The notes below the pieces were generated by a model. It did not search any database. It worked only from the letters and a program-made list of their open reading frames with translations, and had not been told where the DNA came from. The position numbers and the translations under genes are program-made. DNA of 9,645 nucleotides, taken from Acidobacteriota bacterium (GTDB lineage Bacteria > Acidobacteriota > Vicinamibacteria > Vicinamibacterales > CAVVIG01). This document shows positions 1 through 7,600 of the stretch, piece after piece. Position 1 is the first letter of the stretch. Each line of letters begins with the position of its first letter. The stretch spans positions 1,849-11,493 of the forward strand of contig QHWL01000273.1 of NCBI GenBank assembly GCA_003222555.1, in the 5' to 3' direction.

Positions 1-1413
1 GAACCCCCGCGAGGTGCGGACCGTCCCTGAGACTTCGCCTTGTTTCATGTTGAAGGCGCGAGTCGACGCCTCCGGGGACGGCCCCAGGCCGAGGATCGGC
101 TCGTCGCGCGCGAAGAAGCCCGACTCCTGCACCGCGAGGCCCTGAGCCTTGGCGACCTTGTCCAGATCGGCAGGCTTGCGGACTTGCTGTTCGAGGGTTT
201 GCGCGAGATCGGCCGCCTGGGCCTGCGCGCGCTCGTACGCGAGCTGGTCAGTGAGCTGCTGCCTGACGTCGGCGAGCGTGCGCGTGGTCGCCGGCTTTTT
301 GTCGACCAGCTTGATGATGTGGTAGCCGTACTGCGTCTTGACGAGATCGCTCGTCTGGCCCGGCTGCATCGCGAATGCGGCCTGATCGAATTCGGGCACC
401 ATGCGGCCCCGGCCGAAGTAGTCGAGGTCGCCGCCGTTTTTCGCGCTCGCCTCGTCTTCGGAATATTTCTTCGCAAGCTCCGAGAAATCGGCGCCGGCTT
501 TCGACTGTTTCAGTACGTCTTCCGCCTTCGCCTTGACCGCAGCGTCGTCTTTGCCCTCGGTCTTCAGCAGAATGTGGCTCGCCCGCACCTGTTCGGCCGT
601 CGTGTACTGTTCGATGCCGTCGTTATAAGCACGCTCGACGTCGGCGGGCGGTACGACAGTCTTCGTTCGCAGCGCGTCGATGTCGATCAGCAGATATCGG
701 ATTTTCCGCTTCTCCGGCATCTTGAAATCGGGCTTGTGCGCGTCGAAGTAGCTTGCGACCTCCGCGTCGGTGGCGTTCGCCCGCGTCCGGAAGCTGTCGG
801 TCGTGAGGCTGACGACGGCGAGCTTCACCTTGTCGTTGCGCCTGCGGTATTCCTGATCGATCTCGTTGTCTGGAATCGACAGCCAGCCACCGAGTAGCGT
901 CCGCAGCTTCTCGACCGTGAGGCTGCGGCGGATGCCGTCCTCGAACTCCGCGGGGATCATCGGCGGACGCTGCATTCGCAGCAACTGCTGATAACGCTGA
1001 TCGCCGATGAACTGGCCGTTTTCCTGAAACGCGGGCGTCGCGAAGATCCGCTGGCGCACCTCTTCGTCGCTCACCTCCACGCCGAGGCGAGCGCCTTCCG
1101 CGAGCGCCGCCTGCTCGTCCACCATCTGCTGGAGAATCTGCTGCTCGATCCCGAGCTGCTTGAGCAGCTGCTCGCTCATGTTGCCGCCGTACGCCGAGCG
1201 GTAGGCCTGCAGCTGAGCTTGGTAGGTGCGGCGGAATTCGCCGCCCGTGATCTCGTGGCCTTCGACTTTGGCGATCGTGTCGCCCGACGCCGCGTCGGCG
1301 CCGCTGCCGCGGAGGAAATCGGGGATATAAAAAATGACAAACGCCAGGCAGACCAGGGCCAGGCTCCATTTGAGCCAGTTCTTGTGCCGGCGCATACGGT
1401 CGAGCATCGTCAT
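1..1413 (-). CDS. Membrane-anchored SurA/PpiD-type peptidyl-prolyl isomerase (3' end beyond left edge)
   Basis: Reading the minus strand from the ATG at 1413 gives 471 uninterrupted codons running off the left edge, so the C-terminus is missing. Residues 1-13 are basic and residues about 14-32 are one hydrophobic segment (WSLALVCLAFVIFYIP), an uncleaved N-terminal anchor as in PpiD. Residues about 45-260 resemble the SurA_N/PpiD chaperone region. Residues 274-371 are a parvulin (PpiC) rotamase domain: it opens EQVRASHILLK, has GGDLDYFGRGRMVPEF in the middle and ends YGYHIIKLVD. Known role of the family: folding helper for exported and outer-membrane proteins at the periplasmic face of the inner membrane. 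The start at 1413 is preferred because AGGTG lies about 5 bases upstream; an ATG two codons later (1407) is the alternative. Divergent from the GGDEF gene. Choosing between ppiD and another SurA-like paralogue needs the missing end. Confidence 0.88.
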   Translation of the reverse strand, partial: MTMLDRMRRHKNWLKWSLALVCLAFVIFYIPDFLRGSGADAASGDTIAKVEGHEITGGEFRRTYQAQLQAYRSAYGGNMSEQLLKQLGIEQQILQQMVDEQAALAEGARLGVEVSDEEVRQRIFATPAFQENGQFIGDQRYQQLLRMQRPPMIPAEFEDGIRRSLTVEKLRTLLGGWLSIPDNEIDQEYRRRNDKVKLAVVSLTTDSFRTRANATDAEVASYFDAHKPDFKMPEKRKIRYLLIDIDALRTKTVVPPADVERAYNDGIEQYTTAEQVRASHILLKTEGKDDAAVKAKAEDVLKQSKAGADFSELAKKYSEDEASAKNGGDLDYFGRGRMVPEFDQAAFAMQPGQTSDLVKTQYGYHIIKLVDKKPATTRTLADVRQQLTDQLAYERAQAQAADLAQTLEQQVRKPADLDKVAKAQGLAVQESGFFARDEPILGLGPSPEASTRAFNMKQGEVSGTVRTSRGF

Positions 1414-1537
1414 GGGTGCACCTAATATGAACACACCATGGTATGCCATGAACTTACGGCGTGGCAAGCAGTTACGGCTCCCGTGTGATATATTTGCAAT
1501 GAAGAGAAGAACTTAGTCCGGATGCCGCCGGCCAAGT
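1414..1537. promoter_or_regulatory. Divergent intergenic promoter region between the isomerase and GGDEF genes
   Basis: This 124-base gap between two divergent genes must hold promoters for both. It is visibly richer in A/T than its surroundings at 1484-1512. On the plus strand TGATATATT (1486-1494) fits an extended -10 (TG, one base, then TATATT, 5 of 6 to consensus), which would start transcription near 1500. No convincing -35 is seen. The heptamer TTACGGC occurs twice in direct orientation at 1454-1460 and 1472-1478, 18 bases apart, immediately upstream of that -10, and could be an activator site. CATGG-TATG-CCATG at 1437-1450 is a short inverted repeat close to the isomerase start. No clear minus-strand promoter was found. 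All functional assignments here are inference. Confidence 0.4.
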
Positions 1538-2719
1538 GTGCCCATAATTCCCGGTATGCGGAGAAGCGTGACCGATCGGGCGCGGACCCCTGTCGCGCTG
1601 TATCCGGCGGTCGGCTCTGCTGGCAAGCGCGGATCGAAGCTGGGGCGCGCGAGCGAGATTTCCCTTACGACGCCGGGCCTCGACATGGCGGCGCGGCTGC
1701 GCGTCTTTCAACGCGTGCTCAGAAGCCGCGTTGAACGTCGCGGCGCGCTGCTCGACATCCTGCGCGCGGTCAACACCACGCTCGAACCGCCCAGGATCGC
1801 CGAATTCGTCGTCGAGCGCGCCGCGATGTGGGTGCCTGCGCCGTGCTGGGCCGTCGTCTCGTCGGACCTGTCGGGACAACTGTCCGTGCTCGCCGATCGC
1901 GGTCTGATGCCGGACATGGGGCCCGCCGTCAACATTGTCGCGAACTGGGTGATGCACCGGGGCGAGGAATTCGTCACCGATGATCTGCGTTGCGATGCCC
2001 GCATCAAGAATGAGTTCGTGGGGGCGGTCATCGCGTTCCCGCTCAGTTGCCGCGGCCGCCACGTGGGCGCCGTCATCGGCCTCGATCGCGCGCCGTCGGC
2101 CACGGTGCCACGGATGGCGCCGAGCATGCTCCGCGCGGTGCGCGTGCTGCTCGAGCCGGCGTCGGTGGCGCTCGACAACGCCCTGCTGTTGAAGCGCGCC
2201 GAAGCGCTGTCGGTCACTGACGACCTGACCAAGCTCTACAACTCGCGGTACCTGAATTTGGTGCTGCGGCGCGAGACCAAACGCGCGTCCCGTAACGGCC
2301 GGCCGCTGTCGCTCCTGTTCATCGATCTGGATGGCTTCAAGGGTGTCAACGACGCGCACGGCCATTTGTTCGGCAGCCGCGCCCTCATGGAGGCGGCAGC
2401 GGTCATTCGCGGGAGCGCGCGCGAAACCGACGTCGTGGCACGCTTTGGCGGCGACGAGTTCTCGGTCGTGCTGCCCGACACCGGCGGAGAGGGAGCGTTC
2501 GCGGTCGGCGAGCGCATCCGCGAACGTATTGCTGAGCACAAGTTCCTGGCCGCAGACGGCCTCGACATCCACCTCACCGCATCGGTCGGCGTCGCCACGC
2601 TGCCCGACGTGGCGGCGTCGGCCGAAGAGCTGGTGCAAGCTGCGGACAAGGCGATGTACCAGGTCAAAGATTCCGGGAAGAACGGTATTCAGGCCGCCGC
2701 CCCTCCTGCCGATAACTAG
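1538..2719 (+). CDS. GAF-GGDEF diguanylate cyclase
   Basis: Predicted to make cyclic di-GMP from two GTP. The product of 393 residues has no membrane segment, so it should be cytosolic. Residues 1-65 match no domain I know. About 67-215 form a GAF sensor domain. About 220-388 form the GGDEF domain, starting VTDDLTKLYN (226-235). Metal and substrate features are present: FIDLDGFKGVND (261-272), and GGDEF itself at 304-308. RETD at 295-298, exactly five residues before GGDEF, is an intact inhibitory I-site, so product feedback inhibition is expected. The GAF ligand cannot be read from sequence. The start is uncertain: GTG 1538 has no clear ribosome binding site. ATG 1556, GTG 1570 (GGAG four bases upstream) and ATG 1685 (just before the recognisable fold) are alternatives. 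It lies 139 bases upstream of mreB in the same direction; co-transcription is possible but unproven. Confidence 0.87.
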   Translation: MPIIPGMRRSVTDRARTPVALYPAVGSAGKRGSKLGRASEISLTTPGLDMAARLRVFQRVLRSRVERRGALLDILRAVNTTLEPPRIAEFVVERAAMWVPAPCWAVVSSDLSGQLSVLADRGLMPDMGPAVNIVANWVMHRGEEFVTDDLRCDARIKNEFVGAVIAFPLSCRGRHVGAVIGLDRAPSATVPRMAPSMLRAVRVLLEPASVALDNALLLKRAEALSVTDDLTKLYNSRYLNLVLRRETKRASRNGRPLSLLFIDLDGFKGVNDAHGHLFGSRALMEAAAVIRGSARETDVVARFGGDEFSVVLPDTGGEGAFAVGERIRERIAEHKFLAADGLDIHLTASVGVATLPDVAASAEELVQAADKAMYQVKDSGKNGIQAAAPPADN

Positions 2720-2858
2720 GCATTAGTCGTTATCATTGGTTCGTGAGCCGGGCTCAGTCGCTGGTCAACACTCAACACTGCACAGATTTGCCACCACGAG
2801 TCTTGCCCGCGTGACTGACCACCGCCGACTCACGACCACCGCCTAAAGGAGCTCACGT
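2720..2858 (+). promoter_or_regulatory. Leader/promoter region of the mreB operon
   Basis: This 139-base gap precedes mreB. It contains a perfect 13-base palindrome TGAGCC-G-GGCTCA (2744-2756), a tandem heptamer TCAACAC x2 (2765-2778) and a 10-base direct repeat GACCACCGCC (2817-2826 and 2834-2843, 17 apart). The palindrome lacks a following T-run, so it is not a convincing intrinsic terminator for the GGDEF gene. TATCAT at 2731-2736 resembles a -10 but has no good -35. The region probably holds the mreB promoter and a 5' leader; the exact sites cannot be fixed by eye. Confidence 0.35.
2845..2851 (+). promoter_or_regulatory. Strong ribosome binding site deciding the TTG start of mreB
   Basis: AAAGGAG ends seven bases before a TTG codon at 2859. 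This is the best Shine-Dalgarno match in the window. It fixes the start at TTG 2859 rather than at the in-frame ATG 2874, and restores the usual amphipathic N-terminus of MreB. A strong site paired with a weak start codon may tune expression (inference). Confidence 0.8.
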
Positions 2859-3884
<1,026 letters not shown>

Positions 3885-3904
3885 CATGCGCGACACGCCG
3901 ATTG

Positions 3905-3975
3905 ACCACAAAGGACACGATGGACACCAAGGGCCGGCCCGATTGTTCCTTTGTGTCCCTGGTGTCCTTTGTGGT
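3905..3975. repeat. Long inverted repeat with 9-base modular structure (mreB-mreC gap)
   Basis: Arms 3905-3932 and 3948-3975 are 28 bases each and pair with only three mismatches around a 15-base loop. The outer 14 bases, ACCACAAAGGACAC, are perfectly complementary. Each arm is built from 9-base modules of the form CCACAAAGG / ACACxAxGG / ACACCAAGG. I recall such CCAC-AAGG-ACAC modules as common extragenic repeats in acidobacterial, planctomycete and some proteobacterial genomes, where they yield spurious peptides such as HHKGHQGHKG; this was not checked by search. The loop starts within the palindrome GGGCCGGCCC (3931-3940). No T-run follows, so it is not a classical terminator. GATT occurs on both sides (3900-3903, 3976-3979), a weak hint of target duplication. 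It probably forms a stable hairpin in the mRNA between mreB and mreC. Confidence 0.85.
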
Positions 3976-3995
3976 GATTCAACGGTGGGCTAAGC

Positions 3996-4844
3996 GTGGC
4001 TCTTCTCGATATCAGGCAACGGTCGGGGTACTTGTTCTTGGCGGTGACGCTTGGACACATCATCCTCATTTCCGCTCAGGTCAACTCGCGCTCGGGCGTC
4101 CCGGTGCTCGAGCAGGTCACCTTCGGAATCTTCGCTGAAGTACAGCGCGGCACGTGGTCTGGCGTGTCGGTGTTTCGCCGCGCGTGGAACGGCTACATCG
4201 GCCTTCGCCAGGCCAAGACGGAGAACGATGAGCTGAAGCGCCAGCTGGCGTCGGCCCAGATCCAGCTCCAGGAGCAGCGAGCGCTCGCCGATCGCAGCAG
4301 AGGGCTCGAGCGGCTGCTCGAGCTGCGCGACCGTTCCAAGTTGAGCATGGCGGGCGCCGAGATTATCGGGGCCAGCGCCACGCCCGACTTCCGGACGCTG
4401 ACGATCGACAAGGGGACGCGCGACGGCCTGCGGCCCGACATGGCCGTGATTGCCCCGGCCGGCGTGGTCGGCCGCGTCGTCGTCCCGAGCGCACGCGCCG
4501 CCAAGGTGCAGCTGCTCATCGACCGCTACGCGGCGGCCGGCGCGATTATCGAGCGCTCGCGCGCGCAGGGGGTGGTGATTGGCGCCGGCGACGACCGGCT
4601 GCGGATGGAGTACGTGTCGGAAGTCGCCGATATTGCGGTCGGTGACGCCGTCGTGACGTCGGGCATCGACGGCATTTTCCCGAAGGGCTTCGTCATCGGG
4701 CGCGTCGAGGCGGTCGAGAAGAGCGGCGGCGCGTACAAGCGCATCACCGTGCAACCGGCGGTCGATTTCTCGAGCCTCGAGGCGGTCCTCGTCGTCCTGG
4801 GCCCAACCCCGGCGCAGGACGTGAACGGGCGGGGCACGCAGTGA
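3996..4844 (+). CDS. mreC: Rod-shape-determining protein MreC
   Basis: Bitopic elongasome protein that links cytoplasmic MreB to PBP2/RodA in the periplasm. The 282-residue product has a short cytoplasmic tail (1-10), one membrane helix (about 12-28, YLFLAVTLGHIILISAQ), a coiled coil (about 70-112, RQAKTENDELKRQLASAQ onward) and the paired beta-barrel domain (about 121-270). The family signature TSGIDGIFPKGFVIGRV is at 221-237. The GTG start at 3996 sits about seven bases after GGTGG, a moderate ribosome binding site. The stop TGA (4842-4844) overlaps the GTG start of mreD by four bases, implying translational coupling. The short tail after residue 270 is variable in the family. Confidence 0.96.
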   Translation: MALLDIRQRSGYLFLAVTLGHIILISAQVNSRSGVPVLEQVTFGIFAEVQRGTWSGVSVFRRAWNGYIGLRQAKTENDELKRQLASAQIQLQEQRALADRSRGLERLLELRDRSKLSMAGAEIIGASATPDFRTLTIDKGTRDGLRPDMAVIAPAGVVGRVVVPSARAAKVQLLIDRYAAAGAIIERSRAQGVVIGAGDDRLRMEYVSEVADIAVGDAVVTSGIDGIFPKGFVIGRVEAVEKSGGAYKRITVQPAVDFSSLEAVLVVLGPTPAQDVNGRGTQ

Positions 4845-5356
4845 AGGCGGCCTGGGTCGTCCTTGCGGTTGCGCTGGCCCTGGTGCTGCAAACGCAAACG
4901 ACGCTGAACCGCTTCGTGGTCCGGGGCGCGGTCGTCGTAGATTTGGTGCTGGTTGTAGTGGTGTACGTGGCGCTGAGCGCGGGGCCGGTGACCGGCCTGC
5001 TGTCGGGGACAGCGGCCGGGCTGGTTCAGGACGCGCTGTCGAGCGGGGTCGTGGGCATCGGCGGCCTGGCGAAGACGACTGTCGGGTTTCTGGCGGGTAT
5101 CGTCGGGAGTCAATTCATCGTCACTCAGCCGCTGTCGCGTTTTGTCGTTTTTTTCGGCGCGACGGTTCTGGAGCGGGTAATGTTTATCGGGTTGTACACA
5201 CTCCTCGATTTGCGGCCGTTCGGCACGTCATATGCCTCAATCGCTGGTCAGGCTGTCGGAAACGCGGTGGTCGGCATCGTGGCCTTTCAGCTGGTCGAGC
5301 TCCTGCCTGGAGCCCTGGAACGCCGCCGGGCCCGCATGCAACGGATAAGAAGGTAG
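4841..5356 (+). CDS. mreD: Rod-shape-determining protein MreD
   Basis: Small polytopic inner-membrane partner of MreC and the elongasome. The 171-residue product is highly hydrophobic with about five or six predicted membrane segments (roughly 4-18, 27-47, 50-64, 72-92, 100-120 and 133-154) and ends in an arginine-rich cytoplasmic tail. The loop GLVQDALSSGVVGIGGLAKT (60-79) is the most recognisable MreD feature. The start is GTG inside the end of mreC (GTGA overlap), so it likely depends on termination of mreC translation. TAG at 5354-5356 is four bases before mrdA, and the ribosome binding site of mrdA lies within the last codons of mreD. Confidence 0.93.
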   Translation: MKAAWVVLAVALALVLQTQTTLNRFVVRGAVVVDLVLVVVVYVALSAGPVTGLLSGTAAGLVQDALSSGVVGIGGLAKTTVGFLAGIVGSQFIVTQPLSRFVVFFGATVLERVMFIGLYTLLDLRPFGTSYASIAGQAVGNAVVGIVAFQLVELLPGALERRRARMQRIRR

Positions 5357-6098
5357 TCACGTGGCCCTTCACGAAGATCGTCGCAAGATCAGCATCCGCC
5401 TGACCTTTCTTCAGTCTGGGATCACTCTCGCTTTCGCGCTGCTCGCCGTCGGGTTCTGGGTGGTGCAGGTCGTGCAGCACGCGAAATATGAGGAGATGGC
5501 CGAGAACAACCACCAGCGGACGCTGGCGCTGCGCGCGCCGCGAGGCCTCGTCTTCGATCGCCGTGGAGCGGTGCTCGTCGAGAACCGTCATTCCTACAGC
5601 ATCTCGATCGTGCGTGAGCACACCAAGGATCTGAACAGGACGATCCGTCTGCTGGCCGGCGTGGTCGGCGTCGACGAGGCACGCGTCCGCGAGATCGTCG
5701 ACCGCCACCGGCGCGAGCCTACGTTTCGGCCGATCACGATCTTGCAGGATGCGACCCTGGCCCAGGTCGCGGCGGTGACCGCCCGCCGGCTGGACTTCGA
5801 GCTGCCCGACATCGTCGTCGAACAGGTGCCGACGCGGCAATACCCGGAGACGATGGCCGCGCATCTGTTCGGGTACGTCGGCGAAGTCAACGACGCTCAA
5901 GTCTCTGAAGACGACGCGCTGAAGAGCGGCGATATCGTCGGGCAGTCGGGGATCGAAAAGGTTTACAACGCGATGCTCATGGGGCATGACGGCGCCAAGC
6001 GTGTCGTCGTGAACAGCGTCGGTCGCGAGATTCGGACGCTGGATGAAGACGAGCCAACCGAAGGGAAGCGGCTGCAGCTCACCGTGGACTACGACGTT

Positions 6099-6100
6099 CC
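6099..6100 (+). other. Frameshift 1 in mrdA: apparent extra C
   Basis: The sequence reads GACGTTCCAGAAAGCC. Removing one C of the CC pair gives Asp-Val-Gln-Lys-Ala-Ile-Glu-Asp-Gly, the expected PBP2 text after LQLTVDYD, and opens the downstream frame through the whole catalytic core. As written, the frame ends 22 codons later at TAG 6165-6167. Confidence 0.85.
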
Positions 6101-6651
6101 AGAAAGCCATCGAAGACGGGTTCGATTCGATCGGATTCAATGGCGCCGCTGTCGTCCTCGATCCTAGCGACGGAGCGGTCCTCGGGTTCACCAGCCGGCC
6201 CGCGTACGATCCGAACGCCTTCGCCGCCGGCATCGATCGTGCGGCGTGGGCGTCGCTCACGAGCGACGAAGAGACTCCGTTGAACGACCGCGCCATCCAG
6301 GGACGCTACTCGCCTGGATCGACGTTCAAGATGGCGGTCGCGCTCGCCGGCCTCGAAGAGGGAATCATCACCCCCGACTTCCACGTGCACTGCGTTGGAC
6401 ACGCTAACTTTTACGGCCGCGACTTCAAGTGCTGGAGGCTCAGCCGGGGGGGGCACGGCTCGCTCGACCTGCGCCATGCGATCGAGCAGTCGTGCGACGT
6501 GTACTTCTACACGGTCGCCAACATGGTCGGCGTGGACAAGATCAACAAGTGGGCGACCGCGCTCGGCCTCGGCGTGAAGAGCGGCATCGACTTACCCAAT
6601 GAGGTACAGGGGCTCGTGCCCTCTACGGCGTGGAAGCGCGAAAAGATGCAC

Positions 6652-6657
6652 GCGCCG
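6652..6657 (+). other. Frameshift 2 in mrdA: apparent small deletion
   Basis: Upstream the frame reads WKREKMHAP; downstream it resumes one frame over as AGETISVGIGQGQ. PBP2 proteins usually have Trp-Tyr just before the Gly-(Glu/Asp)-Thr here, and that pair is missing. A loss of 10 bases between two GCCG copies, leaving one at 6654-6657, would remove both residues and produce exactly this shift. A loss of 1, 4 or 7 bases would also fit the frame. Confidence 0.75.
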
Positions 6658-7313
6658 GCGAGACCATCTCTGTAGGAATCGGCCAGGGCCAGGTGTCAGT
6701 GACGCCGGTGTCGATGGCCGTCTACATGGCGACGCTCGCCAACGGCGGCACACGCGTCACGCCGCATCTGCTCAAGGCCGTCGACGATGGCGGCGGATGG
6801 AAGCCGGTGCCGACGCCGCCGCCACAATCGAAGGCGGATATCGATCCCGAGAAGCTGCAGGCGATCCGCGACGGACTCTGGATGGTGGTGAACCAGAACG
6901 GCACGGGTCACAACGCGCAGATCAAAGGACCCGACGGCAAACCGATCCACGACGTCTCGGGCAAAACCGGAACTGCGCAGGTTATTTCGAATCAGGGCAG
7001 GGCCGCGGCCGGCAAGACGGCCAAGAATCTCAAGGACAATGGGTGGTTCGTATTCTTCGCCCCGCGCGACAACCCGCAGATTGCGGGTGTCGTGTTCCTC
7101 GAGCACGGGATCCACGGCGGAAATGCGGCGATGGTCGCGCACCACATCCTCGACACCTTCTTCGCCAAGCTGGACGGTCGCCCCCTGCCGCCGAAGCCCA
7201 TGCTCAAAGCGAACCTGTCGGAAGCGCAGTGAGGCGCGGGGTGAGTGACTGCACAGGTGGCGCCACGGCGGGCAACGGAACGCCACTGAAAGCGGGTGGT
7301 CGCGACAAGCACA

Positions 7314-7338
7314 GCCGAGCGGCGTAAGCCGCGAAGGC
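7314..7338 (+). repeat. Hairpin A0: divergent member of the tandem-GA hairpin family
   Basis: GCC (7314-7316), GA, GCGGC (7319-7323), loop GTAA (7324-7327), GCCGC (7328-7332), GAA, GGC (7336-7338). It has a five-base-pair stem capped by a GNRA-type tetraloop. A GA/GAA internal loop then separates it from a three-pair outer stem. The architecture matches the three downstream tandem copies, although the flanks do not repeat. Confidence 0.6.
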
Positions 7339-7344
7339 ACACGA

Positions 7345-7600
7345 GACGGGGTGGGGCCGCGCAGCATTCACCTGAGGCCGAGCGCGGGCGAGGTCGAGGA
7401 GCAGCGCAGGTAGAGCAGGCGTGCGGGGACGTGGCCGCGCAGCATTCACCCGAGGCCGAGCGCGGGCGAGGTCGAGGAGCAGCGAAGTCAAAGCGGGCGT
7501 GGGGACGTGGCCCCGCACCATTCACCCGAGGCCGAGCGCGAAAGCGCGAGGCTGAGGACCAGCGAAGCAGGGCGAGCGCGTGGGGGTGGGGCCCCACGCG
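7345..7600 (+). repeat. Tandem array of ~76-80-base two-hairpin repeats
   Basis: Three full units and a partial fourth. The marker GCA(G/C)CATTCACC begins at 7361, 7439 and 7515 (spacings 78 and 76), and a final GGCCCCACGCG aligns 80 bases on. Each unit has two parts. Part B is a GC-rich hairpin before the marker: 7421-7440 (6 pairs, one G.T), 7499-7516 (6 pairs, one G.T) and 7577-7600 (9 perfect pairs); it is weak in the first copy. Part A follows the marker: 7372-7399, 7450-7477 and 7526-7557. Arms CC GA GGCC GA GC and GC GA GGTC GA GG pair with two tandem G.A mismatches. Differences between copies keep pairing (C to T giving U.G; GGTC to GGCT; stem GC extended to GCGC with a GAAA loop). 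The opposite strand would place TC against TC, so the structure favours sense RNA. Confidence 0.85.
7577..7600 (+). promoter_or_regulatory. Perfect 9-bp hairpin against the rodA start codon
   Basis: CGCGTGGGG (7577-7585) and CCCCACGCG (7592-7600) are exact complements around a six-base loop, GTGGGG. The hairpin ends nine bases before the ATG at 7610. The bases between (AAGTAAGTA) contain no good Shine-Dalgarno sequence, so the stem covers the place where one would lie. No T-run follows, which argues against a terminator. It could limit rodA translation initiation or serve as an mRNA stability or processing element; both are inference. Confidence 0.7.

Larger units (their letters stand above)
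5361..7232 (+). pseudogene. mrdA: Penicillin-binding protein 2 (MrdA), interrupted by two frameshifts
   Basis: PBP2 is the transpeptidase that cross-links the glycan made by RodA during elongation. Three segments in two frames together cover a full PBP2. 5361-6098 gives the cytoplasmic tail, one membrane helix (about 18-40), and the pedestal region with RGLVFDRRG (61-69). About 6100-6657 gives the transpeptidase core, with SxxK as STFK (6319-6330) and SxD as SCD (6490-6498). About 6654-7232 gives KTGTAQ (from 6963) and the C-terminus. The frame moves by +1 at 6099-6100 and back near 6654. Repair would give about 623-626 residues, the usual size (E. coli 633). The GTG start at 5361 has AGAAGG about eight bases upstream. 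As it stands, translation stops at TAG 6165-6167 and makes 268 residues with no catalytic motif. The homology is intact, so this is a very recent lesion or a sequence/assembly error. Confidence 0.9.

Noticed and set aside
1472..2638. 388-codon open frame on the minus strand opposite the GGDEF gene
   Set aside because: Composition-driven shadow: Arg/His-rich product with no recognisable domain, fully antisense to a gene with intact GAF and GGDEF domains.
2744..2756. Palindrome as an intrinsic terminator of the GGDEF gene
   Set aside because: No run of T follows the 6-bp stem; the next bases are GTCGCTGG.
2743..2814. 24-codon GTG-initiated leader frame upstream of mreB
   Set aside because: No Shine-Dalgarno before the GTG, no peptide features, and length expected by chance.
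3902..4138. Small open frames reading through the mreB-mreC inverted repeat
   Set aside because: Their peptides (TTKDTMDTKG, HHKGHQGHKG) are the usual translation artefacts of the 9-base repeat modules and run into mreC in another frame.
6085..6110. Programmed ribosomal frameshifting to express mrdA
   Set aside because: No slippery heptamer or stimulatory structure at 6099, a second shift would also be required, and PBP2 genes are not known to use recoding.
6449..6460. Run of eight G in mrdA as a third frameshift site
   Set aside because: The frame is the same on both sides and gives the expected SRGGHGSLDL text, so no indel is implied.
7345..7600. CRISPR array
   Set aside because: Units are contiguous ~78-base near-copies with no alternating unique spacers and no cas genes nearby.
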